Origin: Neobacillus mesonae
GTDB taxonomy: Bacteria > Bacillota > Bacilli > Bacillales > Cytobacillaceae
DNA length: 32,707 nt
Direction: 5' to 3'
Assembly: GCF_023715155.1 (NCBI RefSeq)
Contig: NZ_JAMBNQ010000047.1
Span: forward strand, 1 to 32,707
Below the pieces are notes generated by a model that ran no database searches, was not told the DNA's origin, and saw only the letters and a list, made by a program, of their open reading frames with translations. This document shows positions 1 through 6,894 of this stretch, piece after piece. The translations under genes were made by a program, and so were the position numbers. How positions within the stretch are numbered: position 1 is the first letter of the stretch; each line of letters begins with the position of its first letter.

Positions 1-230
<230 letters not shown>

Positions 231-635
231 AAAACGAAAAGCGTAGGCGACTGTTCAACTTCGACAGACGTTGGAGGGCTGGCACTGCAAATCCTGGTTT
301 TGGGATTTGTTGGGACGGACCGAAACGGCCGAGAAGTTAGGAGCCGAAGCTAGACAAATTCGAAAAGTGTAAGCGGCCGGTTAGCAGCGTATGGCCTGGA
401 GGACTTTGACTGAGATAAAGGAAACACGATGAGCGTAAGCGAATCGATGTTGACTTATCGCAGGGAAAAGACCGAAGGACACTAGTTGCTGGACGCTGGA
501 GCTAGAAAGCAACTCTTAAAGCGAACTCGTTCTTATCCACTTCTTCTCTATTATCTAGTTTTGAGGGAATGAAAAAAATTCAACCTTCCTCTTGAAATAC
601 AAAAAAATAATGTTATAATAAAATAATGTTAATAG
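231..635 (+). other. 23S-5S spacer, unusually long, with repeated modules
   Basis: About 400 bases separate the 23S end from the 5S start; in most Bacillus rRNA operons this spacer is roughly 50-120 bases. No gene is visible. Three stretches open with a related motif, GCGTAGGCGACTG (241), GTGTAAGCGGCCG (367) and GCGTAAGCGAATCG (432). The first two run on to a GGAGG or TGGAGG ending, as diverged copies of one module would. The last 60 bases are AT-rich and hold a promoter. Confidence 0.75.
592..619 (+). promoter_or_regulatory. Probable sigma-A promoter for 5S rRNA and the tRNA cluster
   Basis: A -35 box TTGAAA (592-597) and a perfect -10 box TATAAT (614-619) stand 16 bases apart. Transcription would begin a few bases before the mature 5S end. 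It would let 5S and the tRNAs be made independently of the upstream rRNA promoters. Confidence 0.65.
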
Positions 636-751
<116 letters not shown>

Positions 752-761
752 ATTGTATTGT

Positions 762-836
762 TCCGCAGTAGCTCAGTGGTAGAGCTATCGGCTGTTAACC
801 GATCGGTCGTAGGTTCGAATCCTACCTGCGGAGCCA
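762..836 (+). tRNA. tRNA-Asn (GTT)
   Basis: A full cloverleaf whose acceptor stem TCCGCAG pairs with CTGCGGA. The anticodon GTT is at 794-796, the T-loop GGTTCGAATCC is present and CCA is encoded. First gene of the cluster, 10 bases after 5S. Confidence 0.97.
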
Positions 837-864
837 TTTTTTTGTCTACACGATGTATAGCTAT

Positions 865-937
865 GCTTCCATAGCTCAGTAGGTAGAGCACTTCCATGGT
901 AAGGAAGAGGTCAGCGGTTCGAGCCCGCTTGGGAGCT
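865..937 (+). tRNA. tRNA-Thr (GGT)
   Basis: Acceptor GCTTCCA pairs with TGGGAGC, including one G-U pair. The anticodon stem is CTTCC/GGAAG with GGT at 898-900. CCA is not encoded, so it must be added after processing. Confidence 0.96.
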
Positions 938-956
938 TACCTAAAATTTTAATAAT

Positions 957-1031
957 GGCCCCTTGGTCAAGCGGTTAAGACACCGCCCTTTCACGGCGGT
1001 AACACGGGTTCGAATCCCGTAGGGGTCACCA
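957..1031 (+). tRNA. tRNA-Glu (TTC)
   Basis: Acceptor GGCCCCT pairs with AGGGGTC. The anticodon TTC is at 990-992 inside the CCGCC/GGCGG stem, and CCA is encoded. Confidence 0.97.
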
Positions 1032-1039
1032 CTATTATT

Positions 1040-1115
1040 GGAGGATTAGCTCAGCTGGGAGAGCATCTGCCTTACAAGCAGAGGGTCGGCGGTTCGATCC
1101 CGTCATCCTCCACCA
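1040..1115 (+). tRNA. tRNA-Val (TAC)
   Basis: Acceptor GGAGGAT pairs perfectly with ATCCTCC. The anticodon TAC is at 1073-1075 and CCA is encoded. Confidence 0.97.
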
Positions 1116-1139
1116 TTTAAATTTCTCTTAATTTTTTAT

Positions 1140-1215
<76 letters not shown>

Positions 1216-1261
1216 TTTTTCTCATTTGGCTTCCTAATCGCTGGATGATTTATAGTAGTAT

Positions 1262-1346
1262 GGAGGGGTAGCGAAGTGGCTAAACGCGGCGGACTGTAAA
1301 TCCGCTCCCTCAGGGTTCGGCGGTTCGAATCCGTCCCCCTCCACCA
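1262..1346 (+). tRNA. tRNA-Tyr (GTA)
   Basis: An 85-base class II tRNA with a long variable arm. Acceptor GGAGGGG pairs with CCCCTCC, the anticodon GTA is at 1296-1298, and CCA is encoded. Confidence 0.97.
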
Positions 1347-1391
1347 TACATATTTATTGTTTATATGGATATACTGTTACTATTCCACTAT

Positions 1392-1466
1392 TGGGCTATA
1401 GCCAAGCGGTAAGGCAACGGACTTTGACTCCGTCATTCGTAGGTTCGAATCCTGCTAGCCCAGCCA
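1392..1466 (+). tRNA. tRNA-Gln (TTG)
   Basis: Acceptor TGGGCTA pairs with TAGCCCA, the anticodon TTG is at 1424-1426, and CCA is encoded. Confidence 0.97.
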
Positions 1467-1476
1467 AATCTAAAGT

Positions 1477-1549
1477 GAGCCATTAGCTCAGTTGGTAGAG
1501 CATCTGACTTTTAATCAGAGGGTCGAAGGTTCGAGTCCTTCATGGCTCA
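1477..1549 (+). tRNA. tRNA-Lys (TTT)
   Basis: Acceptor GAGCCAT pairs with ATGGCTC and the anticodon TTT is at 1510-1512. CCA is not encoded. Last tRNA before the terminator. Confidence 0.96.
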
Positions 1550-1566
1550 TAAATTATAAAAGATAG

Positions 1567-1601
1567 AACACAAGGGATATTGTCATCTCTTGTGTTTTTT
1601 T
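1567..1601 (+). terminator. Rho-independent terminator of the rRNA-tRNA operon
   Basis: The stem ACACAAGGGA pairs with TCTCTTGTGT (one G-U pair) around a short loop, followed by seven T residues. It ends the tRNA cluster. Confidence 0.85.
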
Positions 1602-1650
1602 ATAAATAATTTTTCCACAAAAAGTTAATGTCTATTTCTTTATAATTTTT

Positions 1651-2006
1651 GGCTCTTTTCTAAAAGATTGTTGCTTTTTGCTCCCTTTTTAAGATTCGTT
1701 CAAAAAATAGGGGGAGAAATTCCCCTTATTTAGGAAATTGGATGTTAATTAGCTGAAATAGACGGAGGAATTTCCCTTATTTGATTTTAAACGGCTAAAA
1801 TCGGGTGCTTTTCATTGAATAACGGAAAAAACTCCGCTTATACTTTACTATTTAAGCTTCATTTTGCAAATAACGGGAAAACTTCCGCTTATTTTACTTC
1901 CAAAGGGGCTATCCTGTAATCCAGCTTTTTCGCAGAGTCCGCTTATTCCTAAATAGAATAAACCACCGCTTTTCTTGGCATAACAACATAGTTTACGAAA
2001 ACAGCC
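1651..2006 (+). mobile_element. MITE-like repeat, copy A (full length)
   Basis: A ~356-bp non-coding element. Its ends are imperfect inverted repeats: GGCTCTTTTCTAAAAG on the left, and on the opposite strand of the right end GGCTGTTTTCGTAAAC. Flanking bases TAATTTTT and TTATTTTT form a near-perfect 8-bp target duplication. Inside are at least four palindrome-like units of the type AATAACGG-N-CCGCTTATT at about 1709, 1756, 1814 and 1866. The same sequence recurs inverted at 5297-5653 and truncated at 32406-32614. It encodes no protein, so movement would need a transposase supplied from elsewhere. GGCTCTT-type ends with 8-bp AT-rich duplications suggest an ISL3-family enzyme; that is inference. 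Confidence 0.8.
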
Positions 2007-2142
2007 TTATTTTTTATAATAAAAGGTATATGGGTAAAAAAATTAAAGTCATCATTAGAAATTGGTTATAATATAGAGTAATTAATTAGGTCCGTATGCG
2101 GATTTACGTATAAATACGGAATTCGGTAAAAGGGGAATAAAA

Positions 2143-2436
2143 ATGGCCTTAAATAATGTAACAAAAGAACAGGTGAAAACGAGAGAAGACTTTAAAGAGA
2201 AAAAAAAGTCTGAGAAAAAGGAAACTGCGGAGACGTCAGAGCAAACAGATAAGCGAATTCGAGTTCGTCTCATACCGATTTGGCTGCGGCTGATTCTCTT
2301 AGTGGTTTTCATGTTGATTAGTGTAATGGCAGGAGCAGCTGTTGGATATGGAGTATTAGGCAATGGAAAGCCAATAGATGTATTTAAAGTATCGACCTGG
2401 ACACATATTATAGATTTAGTTGAGAAGGAGAAATAA
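2143..2436 (+). CDS. EpuA-family small membrane protein (annotated in databases as 'RNA polymerase subunit beta')
   Basis: A 97-residue protein. Residues 1-43 are highly charged (KEKKKSEKKE) and should be cytoplasmic. One membrane span follows at about 48-70 (LRLILLVVFMLISVMAGAAV). The C-terminal tail GNGKPIDVFKVSTWTHI is typical of the EpuA family (PF11772). The family name mentioning RNA polymerase is a historical label; nothing here resembles a polymerase subunit, and the function is unknown. It ends in its own terminator and lies 348 bases before fabZ, a neighbour it has in other Bacilli as I recall. The start is supported by AAAAGGGG about 7 bases upstream, and a weak promoter with -10 TATAAT sits at 2067-2072. 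Confidence 0.85.
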   Translation: MALNNVTKEQVKTREDFKEKKKSEKKETAETSEQTDKRIRVRLIPIWLRLILLVVFMLISVMAGAAVGYGVLGNGKPIDVFKVSTWTHIIDLVEKEK

Positions 2437-2439
2437 TAA

Positions 2440-2471
2440 GGGAAGGGCTGCCGGATGGCCCTTCCCTTTTG
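2440..2471 (+). terminator. Rho-independent terminator after the EpuA-family gene
   Basis: GGGAAGGGC pairs with GCCCTTCCC around a 7-8 base loop, followed by TTTT. It lies directly behind the stop codon. Confidence 0.85.
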
Positions 2472-2520
2472 CCTGTCATTAATAGTAAAATAAAGTTATC
2501 ACTTCTTTATCCCGATTTAA

Positions 2521-2761
2521 CGGGCAGCTGGCCCCCTTCAATACATAGCGCAGGCAGGAAGCAAAACGGGGGGACTAAACAGCATGCGCCTGATTGGTGA
2601 GATACAGTGAAACTTACCAATGAGTAAGCAGAGATTAGCCTGAGCCACTCGGGTTTGCAGCTACTCTTTACCGGTGCGATAGCATCGATAGTAGAGTCGG
2701 TAAAAACGGGACTAACAATCAGTAGGGGATGAGGAAAAACCCAGCTGATCGAAGTTTCACT
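2521..2761 (+). other. Folded, unassigned 5' leader of fabZ (candidate regulatory RNA)
   Basis: This ~240-base GC-richer stretch has no reading frame and ends 6 bases before the fabZ Shine-Dalgarno. Several exact complementarities can be read by eye. AGTGAAACTT (2606-2615) pairs with AAGTTTCACT (2752-2761), enclosing GGGTTT/AAACCC (2651-2656/2737-2742) and TTTACCG/CGGTAAA (2667-2673/2698-2704). Two competing pairings involve the 5' side: CTGATTG/CAATCAG (2590-2596/2716-2722) and ATTGGT/ACCAAT (2593-2598/2616-2621). Mutually exclusive folds next to a ribosome site are the hallmark of a cis-regulatory RNA. I match it to no riboswitch, T-box or ribozyme class that I know. Confidence 0.5.
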
Positions 2762-2784
2762 TTATAGTAGGAGGTACTAACATA

Positions 2785-3219
2785 ATGCTTGATATTGATC
2801 AAATAAAAGAGATCATTCCCCACCGATATCCCTTTTTATTAGTAGATCGGATTTTAGAGGTGGAAGAAGGAAAACGGGCAGTCGGTATTAAAAATGTTTC
2901 TGCAAATGAGGAATTCTTTAATGGACATTTCCCGGAATACCCTGTTATGCCAGGAGTATTGATTGTTGAGGCACTGGCACAGGTTGGGGCTGTCGCTGTT
3001 TTAAAAAAGGAAGAAAACCGAGGACGTTTGGCATTTTTCGCAGGAATTGATAATTGCCGTTTTAAAAAGCAAGTAAAACCAGGCGATCAGCTTAGACTGG
3101 AAGTGGAAATGGTTCGGCTTCGCGGACCAATCGGTAAGGGAAAGGCTGTTGCAACAGTTGATGGTGAAATTGCCTGTGAGGCAGAAATCACCTTTGCCTT
3201 AGGAGAGAAAAAAGAATAG
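2785..3219 (+). CDS. fabZ: 3-hydroxyacyl-[acyl-carrier-protein] dehydratase FabZ
   Basis: A 144-residue cytoplasmic hot-dog-fold enzyme that removes water from (3R)-hydroxyacyl-ACP in each round of fatty acid elongation (type II synthesis). The active-site helix reads HFPEYPVMPGVLIVEALAQ, with catalytic His48 and Glu62 in their canonical positions. The N-terminal PHRYPFLLVDR motif is also typical, and the length matches the family. Start ATG is 8 bases after the Shine-Dalgarno GGAGGT. The gene stands alone between a long folded leader and its own terminator, which suggests separate, possibly RNA-level, control. Assignment is firm; it is not FabA, which is longer. Confidence 0.97.
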   Translation: MLDIDQIKEIIPHRYPFLLVDRILEVEEGKRAVGIKNVSANEEFFNGHFPEYPVMPGVLIVEALAQVGAVAVLKKEENRGRLAFFAGIDNCRFKKQVKPGDQLRLEVEMVRLRGPIGKGKAVATVDGEIACEAEITFALGEKKE

Positions 3220-3230
3220 GGAGAAAAAGA

Positions 3231-3264
3231 TAACCAGGGTATTTATTCCTGGTTATTTTTTTTA
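3231..3264 (+). terminator. Rho-independent terminator of fabZ
   Basis: The stem AACCAGGG/CCTGGTT has a short AT loop and is followed by a run of T residues broken by one A. Confidence 0.85.
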
Positions 3265-3469
3265 TAAAAATATTTAAAATAATATGCTATAGAAAGGGAA
3301 TTTTGTTCGACAAATTTCTCGGGAAATATTTAGACTTTATGACTATTTCCATGGAAAGGCACAATAAACTTGCGGTTTTTTCAAGAAAAAAAGCAATGTC
3401 GAAAAAACAGGCCGGAAACTAAATAATTTGAATTACTCTCCAACCACTTGTCCCGTTTGTGTAAATTGT

Positions 3470-3498
3470 GCATAAACCCGTATCCAAGCTAATACAAT
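3470..3498 (+). promoter_or_regulatory. Candidate sigma-E promoter for spoIIID
   Basis: GCATAAA (3470-3476) and ATACAAT (3492-3498) resemble the -35 and -10 elements of mother-cell sigma-E promoters at the right spacing of about 14-15 bases. B. subtilis spoIIID is known to be transcribed by sigma-E. The 230 bases before it (3265-3469) hold nothing recognisable. Transcription from here gives spoIIID a leader of about 270 bases. Confidence 0.5.
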
Positions 3499-3778
3499 GA
3501 TTACAAACCTTTACAAAGAGAGTGTTTGAGGTGAAGAGTCGTTTGAAAATAGCGGGGAATTCAGAAGGGGACATGATTATTCATTGCAGCTTATAGAAAG
3601 AATAACTTTCTGCCGCATGTCAGGATACTTATAAAGCAACTGTCTATTCTACATGGACAACTGTCTTTTATGGGTATTTGAAACCGGGTAATATGCCCAC
3701 GTGCGGATGCAGTATTTCGTCATAGTGATAAGCGGATCTCATTTCACACTCCACATCCAATTTAGGGAGGGCGAGAGT
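3499..3778 (+). other. spoIIID leader with short upstream frames
   Basis: No annotated gene is supported here. Short frames are present: GTG at 3531 (22 codons, ending VHS-like IIHCSL at 3596) and ATG at 3653 (13 codons). In B. subtilis, spoIIID translation depends on a small upstream frame called usd, so one of these could be its counterpart. Neither has a strong ribosome site. A GTG at 3701 is in frame with spoIIID but has no ribosome site and was not used as the start. Confidence 0.35.
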
Positions 3779-4051
3779 GTGCACGATTACATCAAAGAGA
3801 GGACTATCAAGATAGGAAAGTATATCGTGGAGACGAGGAAAACGGTTCGCGTGATTGCGAAGGAGTTTGGCGTATCCAAAAGTACAGTCCATAAAGATTT
3901 AACTGAGAGACTTCCTGAAATTAATCCTGAGCTAGCAAACGAAGTAAAAGAAATTTTAGATTATCATAAATCAATCCGGCACTTAAGGGGCGGGGAAGCA
4001 ACAAAAATGAAATATCAGAAAGAAGAAAAGGAGGGAGAGGCGGTTAAATAA
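3779..4051 (+). CDS. spoIIID: Sporulation transcription factor SpoIIID
   Basis: A 90-residue DNA-binding regulator that acts in the mother cell during sporulation. It switches sigma-E-dependent genes on or off and helps turn on sigK. The N-terminal half HDYIKERTIKIGKYIVE and the helix-turn-helix VRVIAKEFGVSKSTVHKDL (about residues 24-42) are nearly identical to B. subtilis SpoIIID as I recall it. A basic C-terminal tail follows (KSIRHLRGGEATKMKYQK). The start is GTG at 3779, 8 bases after the Shine-Dalgarno AGGGAGG (3764-3770). A longer in-frame version from 3701 would add 26 residues foreign to the family. mbl follows 182 bases downstream, the usual neighbour. Confidence 0.96.
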   Translation: MHDYIKERTIKIGKYIVETRKTVRVIAKEFGVSKSTVHKDLTERLPEINPELANEVKEILDYHKSIRHLRGGEATKMKYQKEEKEGEAVK

Positions 4052-4233
4052 AGTAAGAATTCACCTCCTTTTTATCCCAGCCCTTTTCTTTTGTACTCGA
4101 ATAGATTCCGACAGTATTCATCAAAAATTTACATCTTTTAATAAAAATGTTATGGAATTTGTAGTGAATGTGGTAGAATAGACAATTAGGAAAAGTATGT
4201 ATGTGGAATCTTTCGAGGAGGAAAGAAAAGAGA

Positions 4234-5235
4234 ATGTTTGCAAGGGATATTGGGATTGACTTAGGAACGGCTAACGTGCTAATCCATGTAAAGAGCCGTG
4301 GCATTGTGTTGAATGAGCCTTCTGTAGTTGCAATAGACAAAAACACCAACCGCGTGTTAGCAGTTGGGGAAGAAGCCCGCCGTATGGTTGGGCGGACACC
4401 CGGAAACATTGTCGCAATCCGCCCGTTAAAAGATGGTGTAATTGCTGACTTTGATGTAACAGAAGCAATGTTGAAACATTTTATTAATAAGTTAAATGTA
4501 AAAGGTTTTTTATCAAAGCCTCGTATTTTAATTTGCTGTCCGACGAATATTACAAGTGTTGAACAAAAGGCGATTAGAGAAGCTGCTGAAAAGAGCGGCG
4601 GTAAAAAGGTATATTTGGAAGAGGAGCCGAAAGTGGCTGCAATTGGCGCTGGAATGGACATCTTTCAGCCTAGTGGAAATATGGTAGTAGACATAGGAGG
4701 AGGAACGACAGATGTTGCTGTTCTATCAATGGGCGATATCGTTACTTCTTCCTCCATTAAAATGGCCGGCGATAAGTTTGACGCAGAAATTTTAAATTAT
4801 ATTAAACGTGAGTACAAGCTATTAATTGGTGAACGTACATCCGAAAATATAAAGATTAACATTGGAACTGTCTTCCCTGGATCCCGTTCGGAGGAAATGG
4901 AAATTCGCGGCCGGGATATGGTAAGCGGGCTGCCGCGTACAATTACAGTTCGTTCGGAGGAAATTGAACAGGCACTGCGTGAATCAGTCGCAGTCATCGT
5001 CCAAGCAGCTAAAAGCGTTCTTGAGCGGACTCCACCAGAGCTTTCAGCTGATATCATAGACCGCGGCGTCATTTTAACTGGCGGCGGGGCTTTATTGCAT
5101 GGAATTGACATGCTATTGGCAGAAGAACTTAAGGTGCCGGTGTTGGTTGCCGATAACCCAATGGATTGTGTGGCCATTGGAACAGGGGTTATGCTTGATA
5201 ACATTGATAAGATACCGAATCGGAAATTAGGATAA
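4234..5235 (+). CDS. mbl: Mbl, MreB-like actin homologue for cell elongation
   Basis: A 333-residue bacterial actin that forms membrane-bound filaments and guides peptidoglycan synthesis along the cylinder wall. Nucleotide-binding motifs appear in order: phosphate 1 GIDLGTANVLI (residues 7-17), phosphate 2 VVDIGGGTTDVAV (about 163) and the adenosine motif LTGGGALLHGI. The N-terminus MFARDIGIDLGTANVLIHVK identifies Mbl rather than MreB or MreBH. The start at 4234 follows the ribosome site GAGGAGG (4216-4222); an upstream ATG at 4201 would add 11 atypical residues. A possible -10 TAGAAT is at 4174-4179. The flgF/flgG genes that often follow mbl are absent; a terminator and the inverted repeat copy B come next. 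Confidence 0.96.
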   Translation: MFARDIGIDLGTANVLIHVKSRGIVLNEPSVVAIDKNTNRVLAVGEEARRMVGRTPGNIVAIRPLKDGVIADFDVTEAMLKHFINKLNVKGFLSKPRILICCPTNITSVEQKAIREAAEKSGGKKVYLEEEPKVAAIGAGMDIFQPSGNMVVDIGGGTTDVAVLSMGDIVTSSSIKMAGDKFDAEILNYIKREYKLLIGERTSENIKINIGTVFPGSRSEEMEIRGRDMVSGLPRTITVRSEEIEQALRESVAVIVQAAKSVLERTPPELSADIIDRGVILTGGGALLHGIDMLLAEELKVPVLVADNPMDCVAIGTGVMLDNIDKIPNRKLG

Positions 5236-5245
5236 TTAATAAGTG

Positions 5246-5292
5246 AAAGTCCAATTCAAAGGCGGACAAGCCTATTGTTTTGGACTTTTTTA
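5246..5292 (+). terminator. Rho-independent terminator of mbl
   Basis: AAAGTCCAA (5246-5254) pairs with TTGGACTTT (5280-5288), with a small GGCGGACAAGCC hairpin inside, followed by a T-run. Repeat copy B begins within five bases of it, so the element appears to have landed in the T-rich end of the terminator. Confidence 0.75.
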
Positions 5293-5296
5293 TTTT

Positions 5297-5653
5297 GGCT
5301 GTTTTCGTAAACTATGTTGTTATGCCAAGAAAAGCGGTGGATTATTTAATTTAGGAATAAGCGGACTCTGCGAAAAAGCTGGATTACAGGATAGCCCCCT
5401 TGGAAGTAAAAAATAAGCGGAAGTTTTCCCGTTATTTGCAAAATTAAGCTTAAATAGTAAAAAATAAGCGGAGTTTTTTCCGTTATTCAATGAAAAGCAC
5501 CCGATTTTAGCAGTTTAAAATCAAATAAGGGAAATTCCTCCGTCTATTTCAGCTAATTAACAACCAATTTCCTAAATAAGGGGAATTTCTACCTCTATTT
5601 TTGAACGAATCTTAAAAAGGGAGCAAAAAGCAACAATCTTTTAGAAAAGAGCC
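5297..5653 (-). mobile_element. MITE-like repeat, copy B (full length, inverted)
   Basis: This copy matches 1651-2006 on the opposite strand over its whole length, with scattered substitutions and small indels. Ends are GGCTGTTTTCGTAAAC and the complement of GGCTCTTTTCTAAAAG. The eight bases on each side are identical, TTTATTTT and TTTATTTT, a clear target-site duplication. The internal AATAAGCGG-type palindrome units are conserved. With copy A it forms a pair of inverted repeats about 3.3 kb apart around epuA-like, fabZ, spoIIID and mbl. Confidence 0.85.
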
Positions 5654-5762
5654 TTTATTTTTAATATCTCTTAGGTGCATATATATACATCCTTTTGCTG
5701 AGTTGAGTCATATCTATGAAAGCGGTTAAAATAGATTTATATATAATACAGGGGGAGTGTAT

Positions 5763-6662
5763 ATGACTAGGAAACTTTCAATCATTGGAATGCCGATGGA
5801 CTTGGGGCAAATGCGGCGGGGAGTTGATATGGGGCCAAGTGCCATCCGTTATGCCGGAATTAACGAACGCTTAAAACCATTGTTTGATGAAATTGCCGAT
5901 TTGGGTGACATTCCGATTGGCAGACCAGAGGTGACAGTGGATGAGGAATCCAATTTGCGAAATTTAGATCTAGTCGCCGAGAAAAATGCACTTCTTGCTG
6001 AAAAGGTGGATGAAATCATACAATCAGGATATTTTCCGTTGGTGCTGGGAGGAGACCATAGCATCGCCATTGGAACTTTAGCAGGGGTGGCGAAACACTA
6101 TAAGCAGCTGGGAGTTATTTGGTATGACGCCCATGGGGATTTAAATACAGCAGAGACCAGCCCATCAGGTAATATTCATGGAATGCCGCTTGCAGCCTGT
6201 ATTGGTTTAGGCCATCGTTTGCTGACGGAAATTGGCGGGTATTCGCCAAAGCTAAAGCCGGAGAATGTTGTTATTATCGGTGCTCGTTCTTTAGATGCAG
6301 GTGAAAGGGCATTAATTAAAGAAAAAGGGATTAAAGTCTATACAATGCATGAAATAGACCGCATGGGAATGGCCAAGGTAATGGAGGAGACAATTGACTA
6401 TTTAAAAGATAAAACAGATGGTGTTCATCTGTCACTCGATTTAGATGGCTTAGACCCAAGTGAATGTCCAGGAGTAGGTACACCTGTCATGGGAGGAATC
6501 AGTTACCGTGAAAGTCATCTGGCAATGGAAATGTTAGAAGAATCTAAGCTAATCACCTCCGCCGAATTTGTAGAGGTAAATCCAATTTTAGACGAAAAAA
6601 ATAAAACTGCCTCCGTTGCCGTAGGTTTGATGGGTTCTTTATTCGGAGAAAAACTTTTATAA
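5763..6662 (+). CDS. rocF: Arginase RocF
   Basis: A 299-residue cytoplasmic binuclear-manganese enzyme that hydrolyses L-arginine to ornithine and urea, the first step of arginine use as nitrogen and carbon source. Metal ligands are visible in the family motifs: GGDHS (His99), DAHGD (Asp122, His124, Asp126), SPSGNIHG for substrate binding and DLDGLDP near residue 226. The length is normal. The ATG at 5763 is preferred over GTG 5757 because GGGGGAG (5751-5757) then lies at a proper distance. It stands alone between repeat B and a terminator, upstream of sigW, an order I recall from other Bacilli. Confidence 0.95.
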   Translation: MTRKLSIIGMPMDLGQMRRGVDMGPSAIRYAGINERLKPLFDEIADLGDIPIGRPEVTVDEESNLRNLDLVAEKNALLAEKVDEIIQSGYFPLVLGGDHSIAIGTLAGVAKHYKQLGVIWYDAHGDLNTAETSPSGNIHGMPLAACIGLGHRLLTEIGGYSPKLKPENVVIIGARSLDAGERALIKEKGIKVYTMHEIDRMGMAKVMEETIDYLKDKTDGVHLSLDLDGLDPSECPGVGTPVMGGISYRESHLAMEMLEESKLITSAEFVEVNPILDEKNKTASVAVGLMGSLFGEKLL

Positions 6663-6667
6663 TGGAG

Positions 6668-6707
6668 AAACAGCTGTTCCAATGACGGAGCAGCTGTTTT
6701 TTTTTTT
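6668..6707 (+). terminator. Rho-independent terminator of rocF
   Basis: AACAGCTGTTCC pairs with GGAGCAGCTGTT (one mismatch), followed by about 11 T residues. Confidence 0.9.
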
Positions 6708-6834
6708 GAAAAAGAACTCTTTAATTAATTGTAATATTACCTAAATGCTAAGTTAAAAATAAAACAAGTTTTTAACAGTATTTAGTAATTCTTTGTTAAA
6801 ATAAAAGGTATTGGATACAAATTTTCGTTGAAAA

Positions 6835-6860
6835 CGAAACTTTTTTGCTAACGATTCGTA
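6835..6860 (+). promoter_or_regulatory. Sigma-W autoregulatory promoter
   Basis: The pair CGAAAC (6835-6840) and CGTA (6857-6860), 16 bases apart with a T-rich start to the spacer, matches the sigma-W consensus TGAAAC-N16-CGTA at all but the first base. It lies 35 bases before sigW. Sigma-W driving its own operon is established in B. subtilis. Confidence 0.85.
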
Positions 6861-6894
6861 TTATCGGATAGCAGCATGGAGCTGAGGTAACTGA

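Noticed and set aside
4044..4661. 205-codon minus-strand frame over mbl
   Set aside because: It is antisense to the well-supported mbl gene, with no ribosome site or family resemblance; its length comes from codon bias of the real gene.
4797..5204. 135-codon minus-strand frame over the 3' half of mbl
   Set aside because: Shadow of mbl; Ser-rich text typical of antisense frames.
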